From contig WFSE01000008.1 in NCBI GenBank assembly GCA_015486135.1, positions 1-36,141 of the forward strand: a DNA stretch of 36,141 bases, given 5' to 3'. The notes under the pieces are model-generated. The model had not been told where the DNA came from. It searched no databases and saw nothing but the letters and a program-made list of their open reading frames with translations. The position numbers were made by a program, and so were the translations under genes. This DNA comes from Lentisphaeria bacterium (GTDB lineage Bacteria > Verrucomicrobiota > Lentisphaeria > Victivallales > JAADHT01). This document shows, piece after piece, positions 16,771-23,927 of the stretch (its first letter is position 1; each line of letters opens with the position of its first letter).

Positions 16771-18924
16771 TCACGATGTAATAATTCTATTGACTTCCCG
16801 CGCCAGATCTTCCATGGAGAACGGTTTCTTAATGAACCCGTTCATCCCCATCTTAAGCGCGGAGCTAATCCTCTCGTCGTTGAACCCGGATATCAGCAAA
16901 ACTTTTGGATTGGGATGAATTTCCCTCATCGCCATGTACGCGTCGGGCCCGGACAACCTCGGCATGGAAAGATCCATAATCGTCATGAGGATTTTGTCAT
17001 GTTTTTCCCGGAATATTTCCACCGCCTCCTCGCCGTCTTCAGCGGTGACAACCTTGTATCCCAATTCCGTCAGTATGTTGCCCGCGGTGCGACGCATAAC
17101 GGTCTCGTCGTCGACCACCATGACAATGCCGTCCTCAATCGCCAAGGGGGGAGCCGATTGCGTCTCCTTCGACGGTTCCGGCGCGGTCATCGCTCCTTCT
17201 TCCTCTGGCACTGGGAGATAGATGGTCACTATGGTGCCATCGCCAATGCTGGATCGGACATCGATGAAGCCTCCGTGCTGGGTGACGATGTCACTGACGA
17301 TGGCCAAGCCCAATCCAGTGGCGTTCGGCTTGGTCGTGAAAAATGGTTCGAACATTAATTCCACAGTTTTCCTGTCCATGCCGATACCGGTGTCCCCGAC
17401 GGACACTGTCCAGTAGGCGTCCTTGGTGGCTAAGGGTTGGTTCTCCCGGAATGCCTCGTCAATATCAACGTGCTCAAGTGAGACAGTCAATTCGCGTATT
17501 CCCTCCTTGTACTCCTCGCATGTCATGGCGCTGGCCGCATTGTCGCAGAGATTGAGGAATACCTGCTCGAGTTGTTTCGGATCGGCGACCACTACCGCGG
17601 GTTCCGCATACAGTTCAGCTTGGAGTTCGACGCGCTTGTCCAACGTATTTTCGCATATCTTCATCAAGTGCCGGATGGTGTTGTTCAAATCAACCGGCTT
17701 GAATTCGGGAGTCACATCTTCAGAAAGGGACAATAGCTGTTGGACCATGACCTCGGCTTTTTCCGCCGAGCTCGCAATCACCTCCATATCGTCTCGTATA
17801 TCGTCGACGGGCCGCTTATTCTCCACGGCGTATTTCATGGTTGACACGGTGCCGATTATCGCTCCAAGCGCGTTGTTGAAGCTGTGCGCCAATCCCTTGA
17901 TGAGATTTGCGGCGATACTCATCTTTTGAGACTGCCTCAGTTGCTCCTCGCGTTTTTCGTGCCCAGTAGCGTCGTCGACCTGGATGACAACCCCGTCCAT
18001 TCCTTTGGAGTAGTTCATCGAGATATCGAAAAACAAGATTTTTCCATCCACATCCACCTTTTCCCGATACAGTTCCTGGGGGTGCTTGGAGTGGTACACT
18101 TTCTCTATGGTCGACTTGAAAGAGGCGAGAGCGGGAAAAAGCTCCAGTAAATTGCCACCCAACGCCTGGTCGGTAGGAACGAGGGAATAACGCTCGGCGG
18201 CCGCATTCCATTCTAGTACGGTCAAATTGGAATCGACAGCGATAAGGATGGAGCGCGCGGAGTTGATGAGCAAGTCCAGAGAGTCCTTCGCCGAGGCCAG
18301 TTGCTTTTCCACTGCCAAACGTTGCCGCGAGTATTTGAAAAAGGTATGGACGATGAAAATGAAAAGGACGACAACGTTGACCAGTAACGCTATGTACAGC
18401 TTCTTAAAGGTGTCCATTTTGTTCGCCACGGTCCGCCGTATGGAACGGTCCATGTCGTTGGTGCTGGAGATCACCCGCCGGAAGGCGGTGTTGTAGTCGG
18501 CGCGCAATTTGGTGACGGTTTTTGCGTCCATTCTGCGCGTTTTGGCCTCGTGGCATTTCAAAAGGATTTTTTTGAATACTCCTAGCTGCTGCGCGAGCGT
18601 CTGCCCGCCGCTTTCCTGGTCCAGGCTGCCCGCCGTCGATTTGGCCTCGTCGATGATGCGCCAAATATCGTTCATGTCGCGATTGGAGACCCCGCTGGAT
18701 ATTTCGCGGAACAAAAGATTGGCCTCTAGCGCTTTAACCTTGACGTTTAAAGCCGCCATGCTCATTGTCGTGGTCATGGAGTTCATCCGCTGAATCGTAA
18801 AATAGGAGTAGATGTTGATGGCTAGCATGCTGGCGAACACCACCGTCAACGTGACCCAGGTTCTCGCCATCGCGGACCGGTGCCCCTGCTCTATTTCAAC
18901 AACGCTGGAAGATTGTTTATCCAT
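16771..18924 (-). CDS. Membrane-bound hybrid histidine kinase with C-terminal receiver
   Basis: The 717-residue product contains, in order: membrane segment about 22-42; an extracytoplasmic helical sensor (about 45-175); membrane segment 176-196; a PAS domain (about 212-320); a dimerisation helix 'LIKGLAHSFNNALGAIIG' with phospho-acceptor His347; an ATPase domain with N box 'LNLCDNAASAM', 'DTGIGMD' and 'TGLGLAIV'; and a receiver (600-717) with Asp651 in 'IMDLSMP' and Lys700. The 'AHxFNN' form is common in hybrid kinases. Phosphate probably moves from His347 to Asp651, then to an unseen phosphotransfer protein. No DNA-binding response regulator is adjacent. It heads a five-gene run, so its signal may concern the envelope or metabolite enzymes downstream (inference). 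The ATG lacks a well-spaced ribosome binding site. Confidence 0.93.
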   Translation of the reverse strand: MDKQSSSVVEIEQGHRSAMARTWVTLTVVFASMLAINIYSYFTIQRMNSMTTTMSMAALNVKVKALEANLLFREISSGVSNRDMNDIWRIIDEAKSTAGSLDQESGGQTLAQQLGVFKKILLKCHEAKTRRMDAKTVTKLRADYNTAFRRVISSTNDMDRSIRRTVANKMDTFKKLYIALLVNVVVLFIFIVHTFFKYSRQRLAVEKQLASAKDSLDLLINSARSILIAVDSNLTVLEWNAAAERYSLVPTDQALGGNLLELFPALASFKSTIEKVYHSKHPQELYREKVDVDGKILFFDISMNYSKGMDGVVIQVDDATGHEKREEQLRQSQKMSIAANLIKGLAHSFNNALGAIIGTVSTMKYAVENKRPVDDIRDDMEVIASSAEKAEVMVQQLLSLSEDVTPEFKPVDLNNTIRHLMKICENTLDKRVELQAELYAEPAVVVADPKQLEQVFLNLCDNAASAMTCEEYKEGIRELTVSLEHVDIDEAFRENQPLATKDAYWTVSVGDTGIGMDRKTVELMFEPFFTTKPNATGLGLAIVSDIVTQHGGFIDVRSSIGDGTIVTIYLPVPEEEGAMTAPEPSKETQSAPPLAIEDGIVMVVDDETVMRRTAGNILTELGYKVVTAEDGEEAVEIFREKHDKILMTIMDLSMPRLSGPDAYMAMREIHPNPKVLLISGFNDERISSALKMGMNGFIKKPFSMEDLAREVNRIITS

Positions 18925-19128
18925 GCGGACTATTACATGCCTCGCTAATATGTTATCAATTGACTCTGCACCCGAATGTAGCTTGGCCGAGGCTGTAAGT
19001 CAAGACTCGAATCGCAAGGGGAAGCGGACGAGGGGAAGGATGGATACCTTTAAATCACACAAATGCGTGTCCCTGAAATTGGCGAGCGCTTCAAATTGGT
19101 GGGATTGTTCCAACGCGATTCCCGCATG

Positions 19129-20286
19129 TCAATTTCCCGGATATTGTTCCACCGACGCTCCCGCGCCAATTGCGCAAACAAGGGCTTTGGTCTCCTTCCC
19201 CATCCTTTGGAAGTATGCCGTCTCCAAACGGGCGCGGTAGCGTTCGGCCTCGTCGGCCTCGACAAGATGGATGGTTATCCCCCCGAACCCCCCTCCACTT
19301 AGCCTGGCTCCCAGACATCCCGGAATCGATTTGGATAGCTCCACAAGACAATCAAGCTCGGGACAGCTATTGGCGAAATTATTAATCGAGCTCGCATGGG
19401 ATTCGTACATCAGTTCGCCAAAGGTCGCAACATCGCCAGATTCCAGGGCTGCGACCCCGCGTTCCACTCGCTCGTTTTCTCCCGTGACATGTGATGCTAT
19501 CCGCGCGTCGCGTAACGGTAAAGCGTCGCGCGCCAATTCAATTTCCCGCGTCGACACGTCTCTTAACGCTGAGATGTTCATCCCTTTCCGTTCCCGCAGC
19601 GTTTTCACCACGCGCTCGCAACTTTCACGGCGCAGATTATAGTCGGAATCCACAAGATCGTGCTTAACCATTGAGTTGGCGACAACAAAAACCAAATTGT
19701 CCGGCATTGAAATGGTTTTCACCACGCGGATATCGCGGAAATCGCAAAGTATCAGCTTGTTCCGTTCCCCGAAAAGGGACGAAAACTGGTCCAAAAGGCC
19801 GCTTTGAAGTCCCATGTGATTGTTTTCAACACCTTGTCCGACCTTGGCCCATTCTTCCGGCGGTAGTTCGAAATCGAAAGCCGCGCCTATAGCCAACGCC
19901 GCCGAAATCTCCAGCGCCGCCGAGCTACTCATGCCGGCTGAGAGGGGAATGTCGCTTTGAATCGCCGCCTTGAAGGCTTTTGGTGCGAATCCGCGCTTTC
20001 TGAGCTCGATTAAAACTCCTTTGATGTATTCGACCCAATCCTCCCCGGGCGGCTCGTCCAGCGCGCTCAAGGGGAAGGATAGCTTTTCCCCGCCACTGCG
20101 AACTTCGCATATATCACCGTTAACGGGTAAGATCGCGAAATCAGTCTTAAGCGCTATCGCGGCGCTCAGCACCAGCCCTTCATTGTAATCGGTATGGTTC
20201 CCAAGCACCTCTAGACGGCCGGGAGCCGATGCCACCGCCACTGGGGGAGCCCCGTATTCACGCGCGAATTTTTCAGAGAAATCCAT
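19129..20286 (-). CDS. galK: Galactokinase-like GHMP kinase
   Basis: The ATG at 20286 is preferred (AGAGGA about 10 bases upstream) over 20316, giving 385 residues, the usual galactokinase length. Motif 1 is 'APGRLEVLGNHTDYNEG' (21-37), motif 2 'DIPLSAGMSSSAALE', motif 3 'GARLSGGGFGGITIHLV'. Galactokinase phosphorylates galactose at C1. The standard motif 1 is GEHTDYN; here the sugar-contacting glutamate is asparagine (Asn30). The same variant is, to my knowledge, common in PVC-type sequences. It may change sugar preference, so galK is used with caution. No galT or galE is adjacent. A 150-bp MITE-like element begins 48 bases upstream, and no native promoter is visible between it and the gene. 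Confidence 0.85.
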   Translation of the reverse strand: MDFSEKFAREYGAPPVAVASAPGRLEVLGNHTDYNEGLVLSAAIALKTDFAILPVNGDICEVRSGGEKLSFPLSALDEPPGEDWVEYIKGVLIELRKRGFAPKAFKAAIQSDIPLSAGMSSSAALEISAALAIGAAFDFELPPEEWAKVGQGVENNHMGLQSGLLDQFSSLFGERNKLILCDFRDIRVVKTISMPDNLVFVVANSMVKHDLVDSDYNLRRESCERVVKTLRERKGMNISALRDVSTREIELARDALPLRDARIASHVTGENERVERGVAALESGDVATFGELMYESHASSINNFANSCPELDCLVELSKSIPGCLGARLSGGGFGGITIHLVEADEAERYRARLETAYFQRMGKETKALVCAIGAGASVEQYPGN

Positions 20287-20334
20287 TCGATGACATCCTC
20301 TTTGCAAATCAATCATGCCGCGAACCGTTCCACC

Positions 20335-20484
20335 AGGGCCCGCTGAATAATTGGCAAGTGCTTAATAATTATCGGGTTAAATGTCTTTTCAATGGTACCA
20401 TCTCCAAGCTTTTGGGAGCGAATCTCCCAAAAGCCTTGGAGCCGACCAGCGATTTGAGGCACTTGCCAATTCCGCGAAAGCCCT
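20335..20484. mobile_element. 150-bp MITE-like element with inverted ends and internal hairpin
   Basis: The left end 20335-20363 (AGGGCCC, then GCTGAATAATTGGCAAGTG) is inverted at 20457-20484 (AGGCACTTGCCAATT, then CCGCGAAAGCCCT). The core AATTGGCAAGTGC matches exactly on both sides; the outer 9-10 bases are diverged. Inside, CTCCAAGCTTTTGGGAG (20402-20418) pairs with CTCCCAAAAGCCTTGGAG (20424-20441) over a 5-base loop with one bulge. It codes for nothing. The outer GGGCY...GCTGAATAA resembles IS5/IS903-type ends. The right end forms part of the toxin stop codon. No clear target duplication is seen. Confidence 0.65.
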
Positions 20485-20785
20485 AAATAGGCACTATTTC
20501 ATCTATTGGCAATATCTGTTTATAATTTCTAACGGTCAAAATATAAACCGCGGACGTTTCTATTCTGTAGATAATTCGATAATTCTTAAAGACTAATTCT
20601 CTTAAATCTTTTCTCGTTGCTAGCTCTGGAACATACCTGCCACTTTCTGGGAAATTTTCCAATCGTTTGACGTAATCAAAAATGCTGTCAACCCATTTTC
20701 CCGCTTCCACGGCACTGTCTAGCGCTATATAAGAAGCAATATCATATACCCTGTTTTCCGCTTGAGCAGTCCATTTACTGTCCAT
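20483..20785 (-). CDS. ParE/RelE superfamily toxin
   Basis: The 100-residue product is of ParE/RelE type: helical N-terminus 'ENRVYDIASYIALDS', then 'VDSIFDYVKRLENFPESGR', 'LRELVFKNYRIIYRIE' and 'VYILTVRNYKQ', which are the typical strand and basic residues of the fold. ParE-like members poison gyrase and RelE-like members cleave mRNA; 'FPESGRYVPEL' and 'YRIIYRI' favour ParE. The ATG lies inside the end of the antitoxin gene (11-base overlap), as usual for such pairs. The TAG stop lies across the outer boundary of the MITE-like element, so the last codons depend on that insertion. Confidence 0.88.
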   Translation of the reverse strand: MDSKWTAQAENRVYDIASYIALDSAVEAGKWVDSIFDYVKRLENFPESGRYVPELATRKDLRELVFKNYRIIYRIETSAVYILTVRNYKQILPIDEIVPI

Positions 20786-21062
20786 TTCTCAATCTTTCCA
20801 GGATGTTTTCTTTGGCTTTCGCATGAGAGGCTGTCTCGCCTGACTCTATTTGCCTTTCCGCTTTATAGATGTCCTGCAAAACATCCATTTTCTCCTGTAG
20901 CGCTTCGTACTCGTTTATATCAAGAATTACTGCGACCCCCTTACCTCTTTGAGTAATAACCATTGGCCTTTTCGTGTCGTGAATATGCTTTATGCAAGCA
21001 GTGGCTTCCGCCCGGAAAGTAGATAGTGGCCTGATATCGTCAGTTACTCTTATCCTCTCCAT
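20775..21062 (-). CDS. Phd/YefM family antitoxin
   Basis: The 95-residue product has an N-terminal Phd/YefM DNA-binding fold: 'IRPLSTFRAEATACIKHIHDTKRPMVITQRGKGVAVILDINEYEAL' is diagnostic. The C-terminal ~30 residues are charged and would wrap the toxin. It neutralises the ParE-like toxin encoded immediately downstream and should repress their shared promoter. AAGGAGGAAGG precedes the ATG by a few bases. An inverted repeat at 21077-21110 fits the operator. Confidence 0.9.
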   Translation of the reverse strand: MERIRVTDDIRPLSTFRAEATACIKHIHDTKRPMVITQRGKGVAVILDINEYEALQEKMDVLQDIYKAERQIESGETASHAKAKENILERLRNGQ

Positions 21063-21076
21063 TGCCTTCCTCCTTA

Positions 21077-21110
21077 AGCGTACTGTTAATCATACAACCA
21101 ACGGTACGCT
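21077..21110 (-). promoter_or_regulatory. Predicted operator/promoter of the toxin-antitoxin operon
   Basis: AGCGTACTGT (21077-21086) and ACGGTACGCT (21101-21110) are a 10-base inverted repeat with one mismatch and a 14-base centre. A -10-like TATGAT (minus strand, 21094-21089) lies between the arms, and a TTGACA occurs at 21129-21124. The place, just upstream of the antitoxin, fits autoregulation by the antitoxin or the complex. Confidence 0.55.
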
Positions 21111-21307
21111 TGCTCCTGTGGTTTGTCAAGAGGCTTTCCAGGGAATCAAGTGGCCGATGTGCTTGATAATTTTGTGAACATGCAATCGAATGCGGGACAC
21201 CGTCACTCATAATTTTTCTTGTTATCATTGTTATCTAATATCTCTTTTTTATTTTTTTCTGCAGCTATAGAGAAATTAGGGACAGGGTTAATAGAGGCTT
21301 TCAAAAA

Positions 21308-21342
21308 TAAAATGCTCGGGAACAGACTCCCCGAGCATTTTT
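21308..21342 (-). terminator. Rho-independent terminator (works in both directions)
   Basis: AAATGCTCGGG (21310-21320) and CCCGAGCATTT (21330-21340) form a perfect 11-base stem with a 9-base loop. On the minus strand it is followed by TTTTATTTTT, on the plus strand by TTTTT. It sits between the radical SAM gene and the toxin-antitoxin operon and insulates them. Confidence 0.85.
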
Positions 21343-21598
21343 GATGTGTTAGTTAGGGCTTGCTGAAAAAGTCAAGAATGGGTTAGTGACTAGGCAATAA
21401 TCTTGCTGAAAGTCCTTCCGCCAAGCCCGAAGGGTTCGCATAGCGAACGGAAGGATGCTTCGCACTCCGAGGTAAAATTAACGCCGCCAATCCTGCCGCA
21501 AAGCCGGGACGGTGTCTGTGGCACGGAGGGGTTTTACCTGAGGAACAACGGGACTCATTATCAGGCAACGTGCGGAACTGCCCCTGGATATCCCCTTT
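21343..21598. other. Gene-free spacer with repeat remnants
   Basis: I see no convincing gene here. AGGGCTTGCTGAAAAAGT (21355-21372) resembles the ends of the dispersed repeat. CCTTCCG (21414-21420) pairs with CGGAAGG (21448-21454) around an inner GTTCGC-ATA-GCGAAC hairpin. AGGTAAAA and TTTTACCT form a further inverted pair about 50 bases apart. Short open frames here have no ribosome binding site or recognisable motif. It looks like decayed intergenic repeat DNA. Confidence 0.45.
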
Positions 21599-23041
21599 TT
21601 AGTATTTCGGATTTCTCATTTCGGGTTTAGTGTTTCCGTCGGTGACGGGGGCCTTGTTGTTGCCGGGAAGCATCATTTCCCATAGGTTTCCGCGGTATCC
21701 CATGCGCCTCAAGAGGGCTATCCCCGCATCCATAGAGTTGGGAGGATAGACGCAACGTTTCATCCGCGCCAACGTCTCGTCCAAGCGTTGTTCCAACCAT
21801 TTCCGGTCCAGTTCGGGGGAAAAATAATAGACGGGGGAGGTGAAGTCGGTGTCCGGCGTAACCACTCCTTGCTCGATGGCGAGTTTCAGCAACGGCGTTC
21901 CTGGCAATATTCTGACTCCTAGAAACACAAAAGATACGGCGCGCTCTAGGGATGCGATATTATTTATCCCCTCCTCTATGGTCTCCCGCGTCTCCCCGGG
22001 ACCACCCATCATGAAGTAGTTGGCGACGGCGATCCCGGCGTCGGTGAAAATATCGTTGCAGCGCTTCGCCAAATCAAAGGAGAAGCCCTTGCCCATTTCC
22101 TTCAACGACTTGTCGGCGGCGGCGTCCACGCCGAGTTCCACGGAGTGGAGACCAGCGGCGGAGAGCCTTTCCACAATGTCGGGCGTGATCTCCTTGGATG
22201 GTTGGAAAAACGCCGTCCAAGGTACTTCGGGAGACTTCCTCTCCATCTCTTCTACAACTCGCCAGTACGTCCCTTCCGCGTCGTTGAAAACGGAATCGGT
22301 GAAAAAAACGAAATCAGCCCCGCGCTCCTCGCGGAGGAATCTCATCTCGTCCACAACTTCCGATGGCGGTCTGCATCGAATCGCCCGTCCCTCGAGAAAC
22401 GGATAGGAACAGTAAACACAATGGTTGGGACAGCCTCGTTTGGTCTGGACAGGAGCCACGGACCCCTTGGATGTGTAAAAGCCTAGAAGGTCGCCTGGAT
22501 ATTCGGCCCCGACTATTCGCCAGCCATCTCCCTCATCGCCGCCGAGCGGCGGGGATTTCCGGACGCCTTTGGGGGGGCGCTTCCCTGCGGCGATCTCGGC
22601 CGCCAACTCCACAACCGCATGTTCCCCTTCCCCCGCCACACCGTAATCCGCTCCCAACCTTTCAAGCATCGTCTCCGGCATGATTGAGAAGCCGGACCCT
22701 CCCAGCACCACCGGTACCCTGGGCAGAACACTCCAAGCAACCTCCACCATTCGTTTGGGAATATCCAAAAAGGTCTCCTCCTCGAGGATGTTCACGTTGT
22801 CTATATTGCGTATGGATATGCCAACCATCCCAGGGGAAAACGCGCGTAGCCGCTCGGCAAGCATCTCCAGCGCTTTTCCGATGTTTTCCAGACTGGGGTC
22901 GCCCCCGGTCTCGGCCATCACGTCGAAAATCTCCACCTCGTGGCCGGCGGCTTTCAACGCCTTCGCCACGACGGCGCACCCGAGGGGAAACACCGGATAG
23001 GGGTGCGACGCGGTATTGGAGGATGTCAACAGTATGCGCAT
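21599..23041 (-). CDS. B12-binding-type radical SAM protein
   Basis: The start is the ATG at 23041; the frame further upstream begins with TTG and runs into a repeat. The 480-residue product has an N-terminal Rossmann-like cobalamin-binding fold (about 1-150, 'PVFPLGCAVVAKALKAAGHEVEIFD', 'VVLGGSGFSIMPE', 'GVAGEGE') without the DxHxxG cobalt-ligand motif. A radical SAM core follows with 'TKRGCPNHCVYCSYP' (Cys204, Cys208, Cys211), then 'VELGVDAAADKSLKEMGKG' and 'YFMMGGPGET'. Such proteins are often methylases or lipid-tailoring enzymes; no substrate can be assigned. The last residues (NTKPEMRNPKY) are encoded by low-complexity DNA with repeated ATTTCGG-type words, so the natural end may be shorter. 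Confidence 0.88.
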   Translation of the reverse strand: MRILLTSSNTASHPYPVFPLGCAVVAKALKAAGHEVEIFDVMAETGGDPSLENIGKALEMLAERLRAFSPGMVGISIRNIDNVNILEEETFLDIPKRMVEVAWSVLPRVPVVLGGSGFSIMPETMLERLGADYGVAGEGEHAVVELAAEIAAGKRPPKGVRKSPPLGGDEGDGWRIVGAEYPGDLLGFYTSKGSVAPVQTKRGCPNHCVYCSYPFLEGRAIRCRPPSEVVDEMRFLREERGADFVFFTDSVFNDAEGTYWRVVEEMERKSPEVPWTAFFQPSKEITPDIVERLSAAGLHSVELGVDAAADKSLKEMGKGFSFDLAKRCNDIFTDAGIAVANYFMMGGPGETRETIEEGINNIASLERAVSFVFLGVRILPGTPLLKLAIEQGVVTPDTDFTSPVYYFSPELDRKWLEQRLDETLARMKRCVYPPNSMDAGIALLRRMGYRGNLWEMMLPGNNKAPVTDGNTKPEMRNPKY

Positions 23042-23087
23042 AAGCGGCTCAACCTCGTTTGTTTGTGGCGGACAAATCGCCAACCCG

Positions 23088-23115
23088 AATATAGGGCTCG
23101 CTGAATAATTGGCAA
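23088..23115 (-). promoter_or_regulatory. Possible hybrid promoter: -35 in repeat end, -10 in flank
   Basis: On the minus strand TTGCCA (23115-23110) is inside the repeat end. A 16-base spacer leads to TATATT (23093-23088), which straddles the repeat border. The predicted start leaves a leader of about 40 bases before the ATG at 23041. This rests on motif only. Confidence 0.35.
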
Positions 23116-23138
23116 GTGCTTAAGAATTATTGGGTTAA
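23093..23138 (+). repeat. Dispersed repeat end, copy 3
   Basis: The 46 bases match 20335-20380 (the left end of the MITE-like element) at 43 positions: AGGGCTC, GCTGAATAATTGGCAAGTG, CTTAA, AATTAT, GGGTTAA. The sequence past it differs, with its own hairpin CAGGGCGAAC/GTTCGACCCTG (23160-23186). A short inverted match, AGGCACTTGCC followed later by CCGCAAAGGC, lies at 23706-23736 and may be the other end of a longer element. Confidence 0.65.
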
Positions 23139-23378
23139 GGTGCTTCTCGGTGTTCTGGACAGGGCGAACACACAGGTTCGACCCTGCATGGGTTGGGACT
23201 TATGGGAAGAATGGGACGTTATGGGAAAAATCCGGGAACGCGACAGCTACCCTGCATACCCCGTCCTGGGTCTTGAGTGCTGCGTCCCCCATCCGCGACG
23301 CCGAATAATACAAAGCGGCACAGGGGTGCCACACTCCAAGGAGCTTGCGGCTCAAACGCGCTTCGCACGATTTTATCC

Positions 23379-23703
23379 CTCGCAGAGACGCAAAAAACAC
23401 GGACCTGAAGTCTGCAACATTGACATTGTGCGCTAAGCTATTCTCATGTGCGTTTTCGAAGGTTTTTTCTAAGACTTTTTTAACCACAGAGAGCACGAAG
23501 CTCACGAAGTTTTTTCATCTCTGCGCACAGAGATGAAAAAGGCTTTTATGGAAGAAAACCAACGCCATTTCTAGCCTTCCCCATTCGTGTTAATCCGTGT
23601 CCATCAGTGGTTCTTCTCCCTCGCTAGGGCTTGCTTCACCCCCTACATTCCCTACATGGTAAAAACCTATTCCCCATCTTTCTTTGCGTTCTTCGCATCT
23701 CAG
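23379..23703. repeat. Nested inverted-repeat block in a gene-free spacer
   Basis: From outside in: CGCAGAGACGCAAAAAA (23381-23397) answers the inverted GCGAAGAACGCAAAGAAAG (minus, near 23697-23679). AACCACAGAGAGCACGAAG (23482-23500) answers the inverted AACCACTGATGGACACGG and ATTAACACGAAT (minus, 23612-23583). In the centre TTTTTCATCTCTG (23511-23523) and CAGAGATGAAAAA (23528-23540) form a perfect 13-base stem with a 4-base loop. These words belong to a type of intergenic repeat seen in many environmental bacterial genomes. Apart from the possible short frame at 23739, 23042-23927 holds no gene I can support. Confidence 0.6.
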
Positions 23704-23738
23704 CTAGGCACTTGCCCTTTCTATTCTCCGCAAAGGCT

Positions 23739-23852
23739 TTGCAATTTCGGTATTGGTGGCTACTGTTGGGGTTCCTCCTCGTCGTCGGGCGCGCGATTTT
23801 TTCCGGAAAACCGGCCGATCCCACGGAACAAAGCCCTGGCGGCGGTGTCTAA
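23739..23852 (+). CDS. Possible 37-residue membrane protein
   Basis: From a TTG at 23739 a short frame reads QFRYWWLLLGFLLVVGRAIF and then a Gly/Pro-rich polar tail ending SPGGGV. One membrane helix is followed by SGKPADPTEQ, the look of a small membrane peptide, and AAAGG lies just upstream. It ends 75 bases before the Gld-type ATPase gene. The start codon, expression and conservation are unproven, and it may be chance or a remnant at the edge of the repeat block. Confidence 0.25.
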   Translation: MQFRYWWLLLGFLLVVGRAIFSGKPADPTEQSPGGGV

Positions 23853-23927
23853 GCTGGAAAGGTGCGTTCCGAGCCCATACGGGCGAGTTCGACCTTGGGA
23901 GAGCAGTCCGGAAACAAGGAGTGGCGA

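Noticed and set aside
20402-20441. Hairpin as a terminator between the toxin and galactokinase genes
   Set aside because: The stem is long but neither strand has a following T run. It is better explained as the centre of the MITE-like element.
23170-23190. GGTTCGACCC resembling a tRNA T-arm
   Set aside because: The flanking ~60 bases do not form D, anticodon and acceptor stems. The sequence is one arm of a simple hairpin (CAGGGCGAAC/GTTCGACCCTG).
23202-23235. Short direct repeat ATGGGAA-AAT (two copies), possible CRISPR start
   Set aside because: Only two imperfect, nearly adjacent copies, with no spacer regularity and no cas genes.
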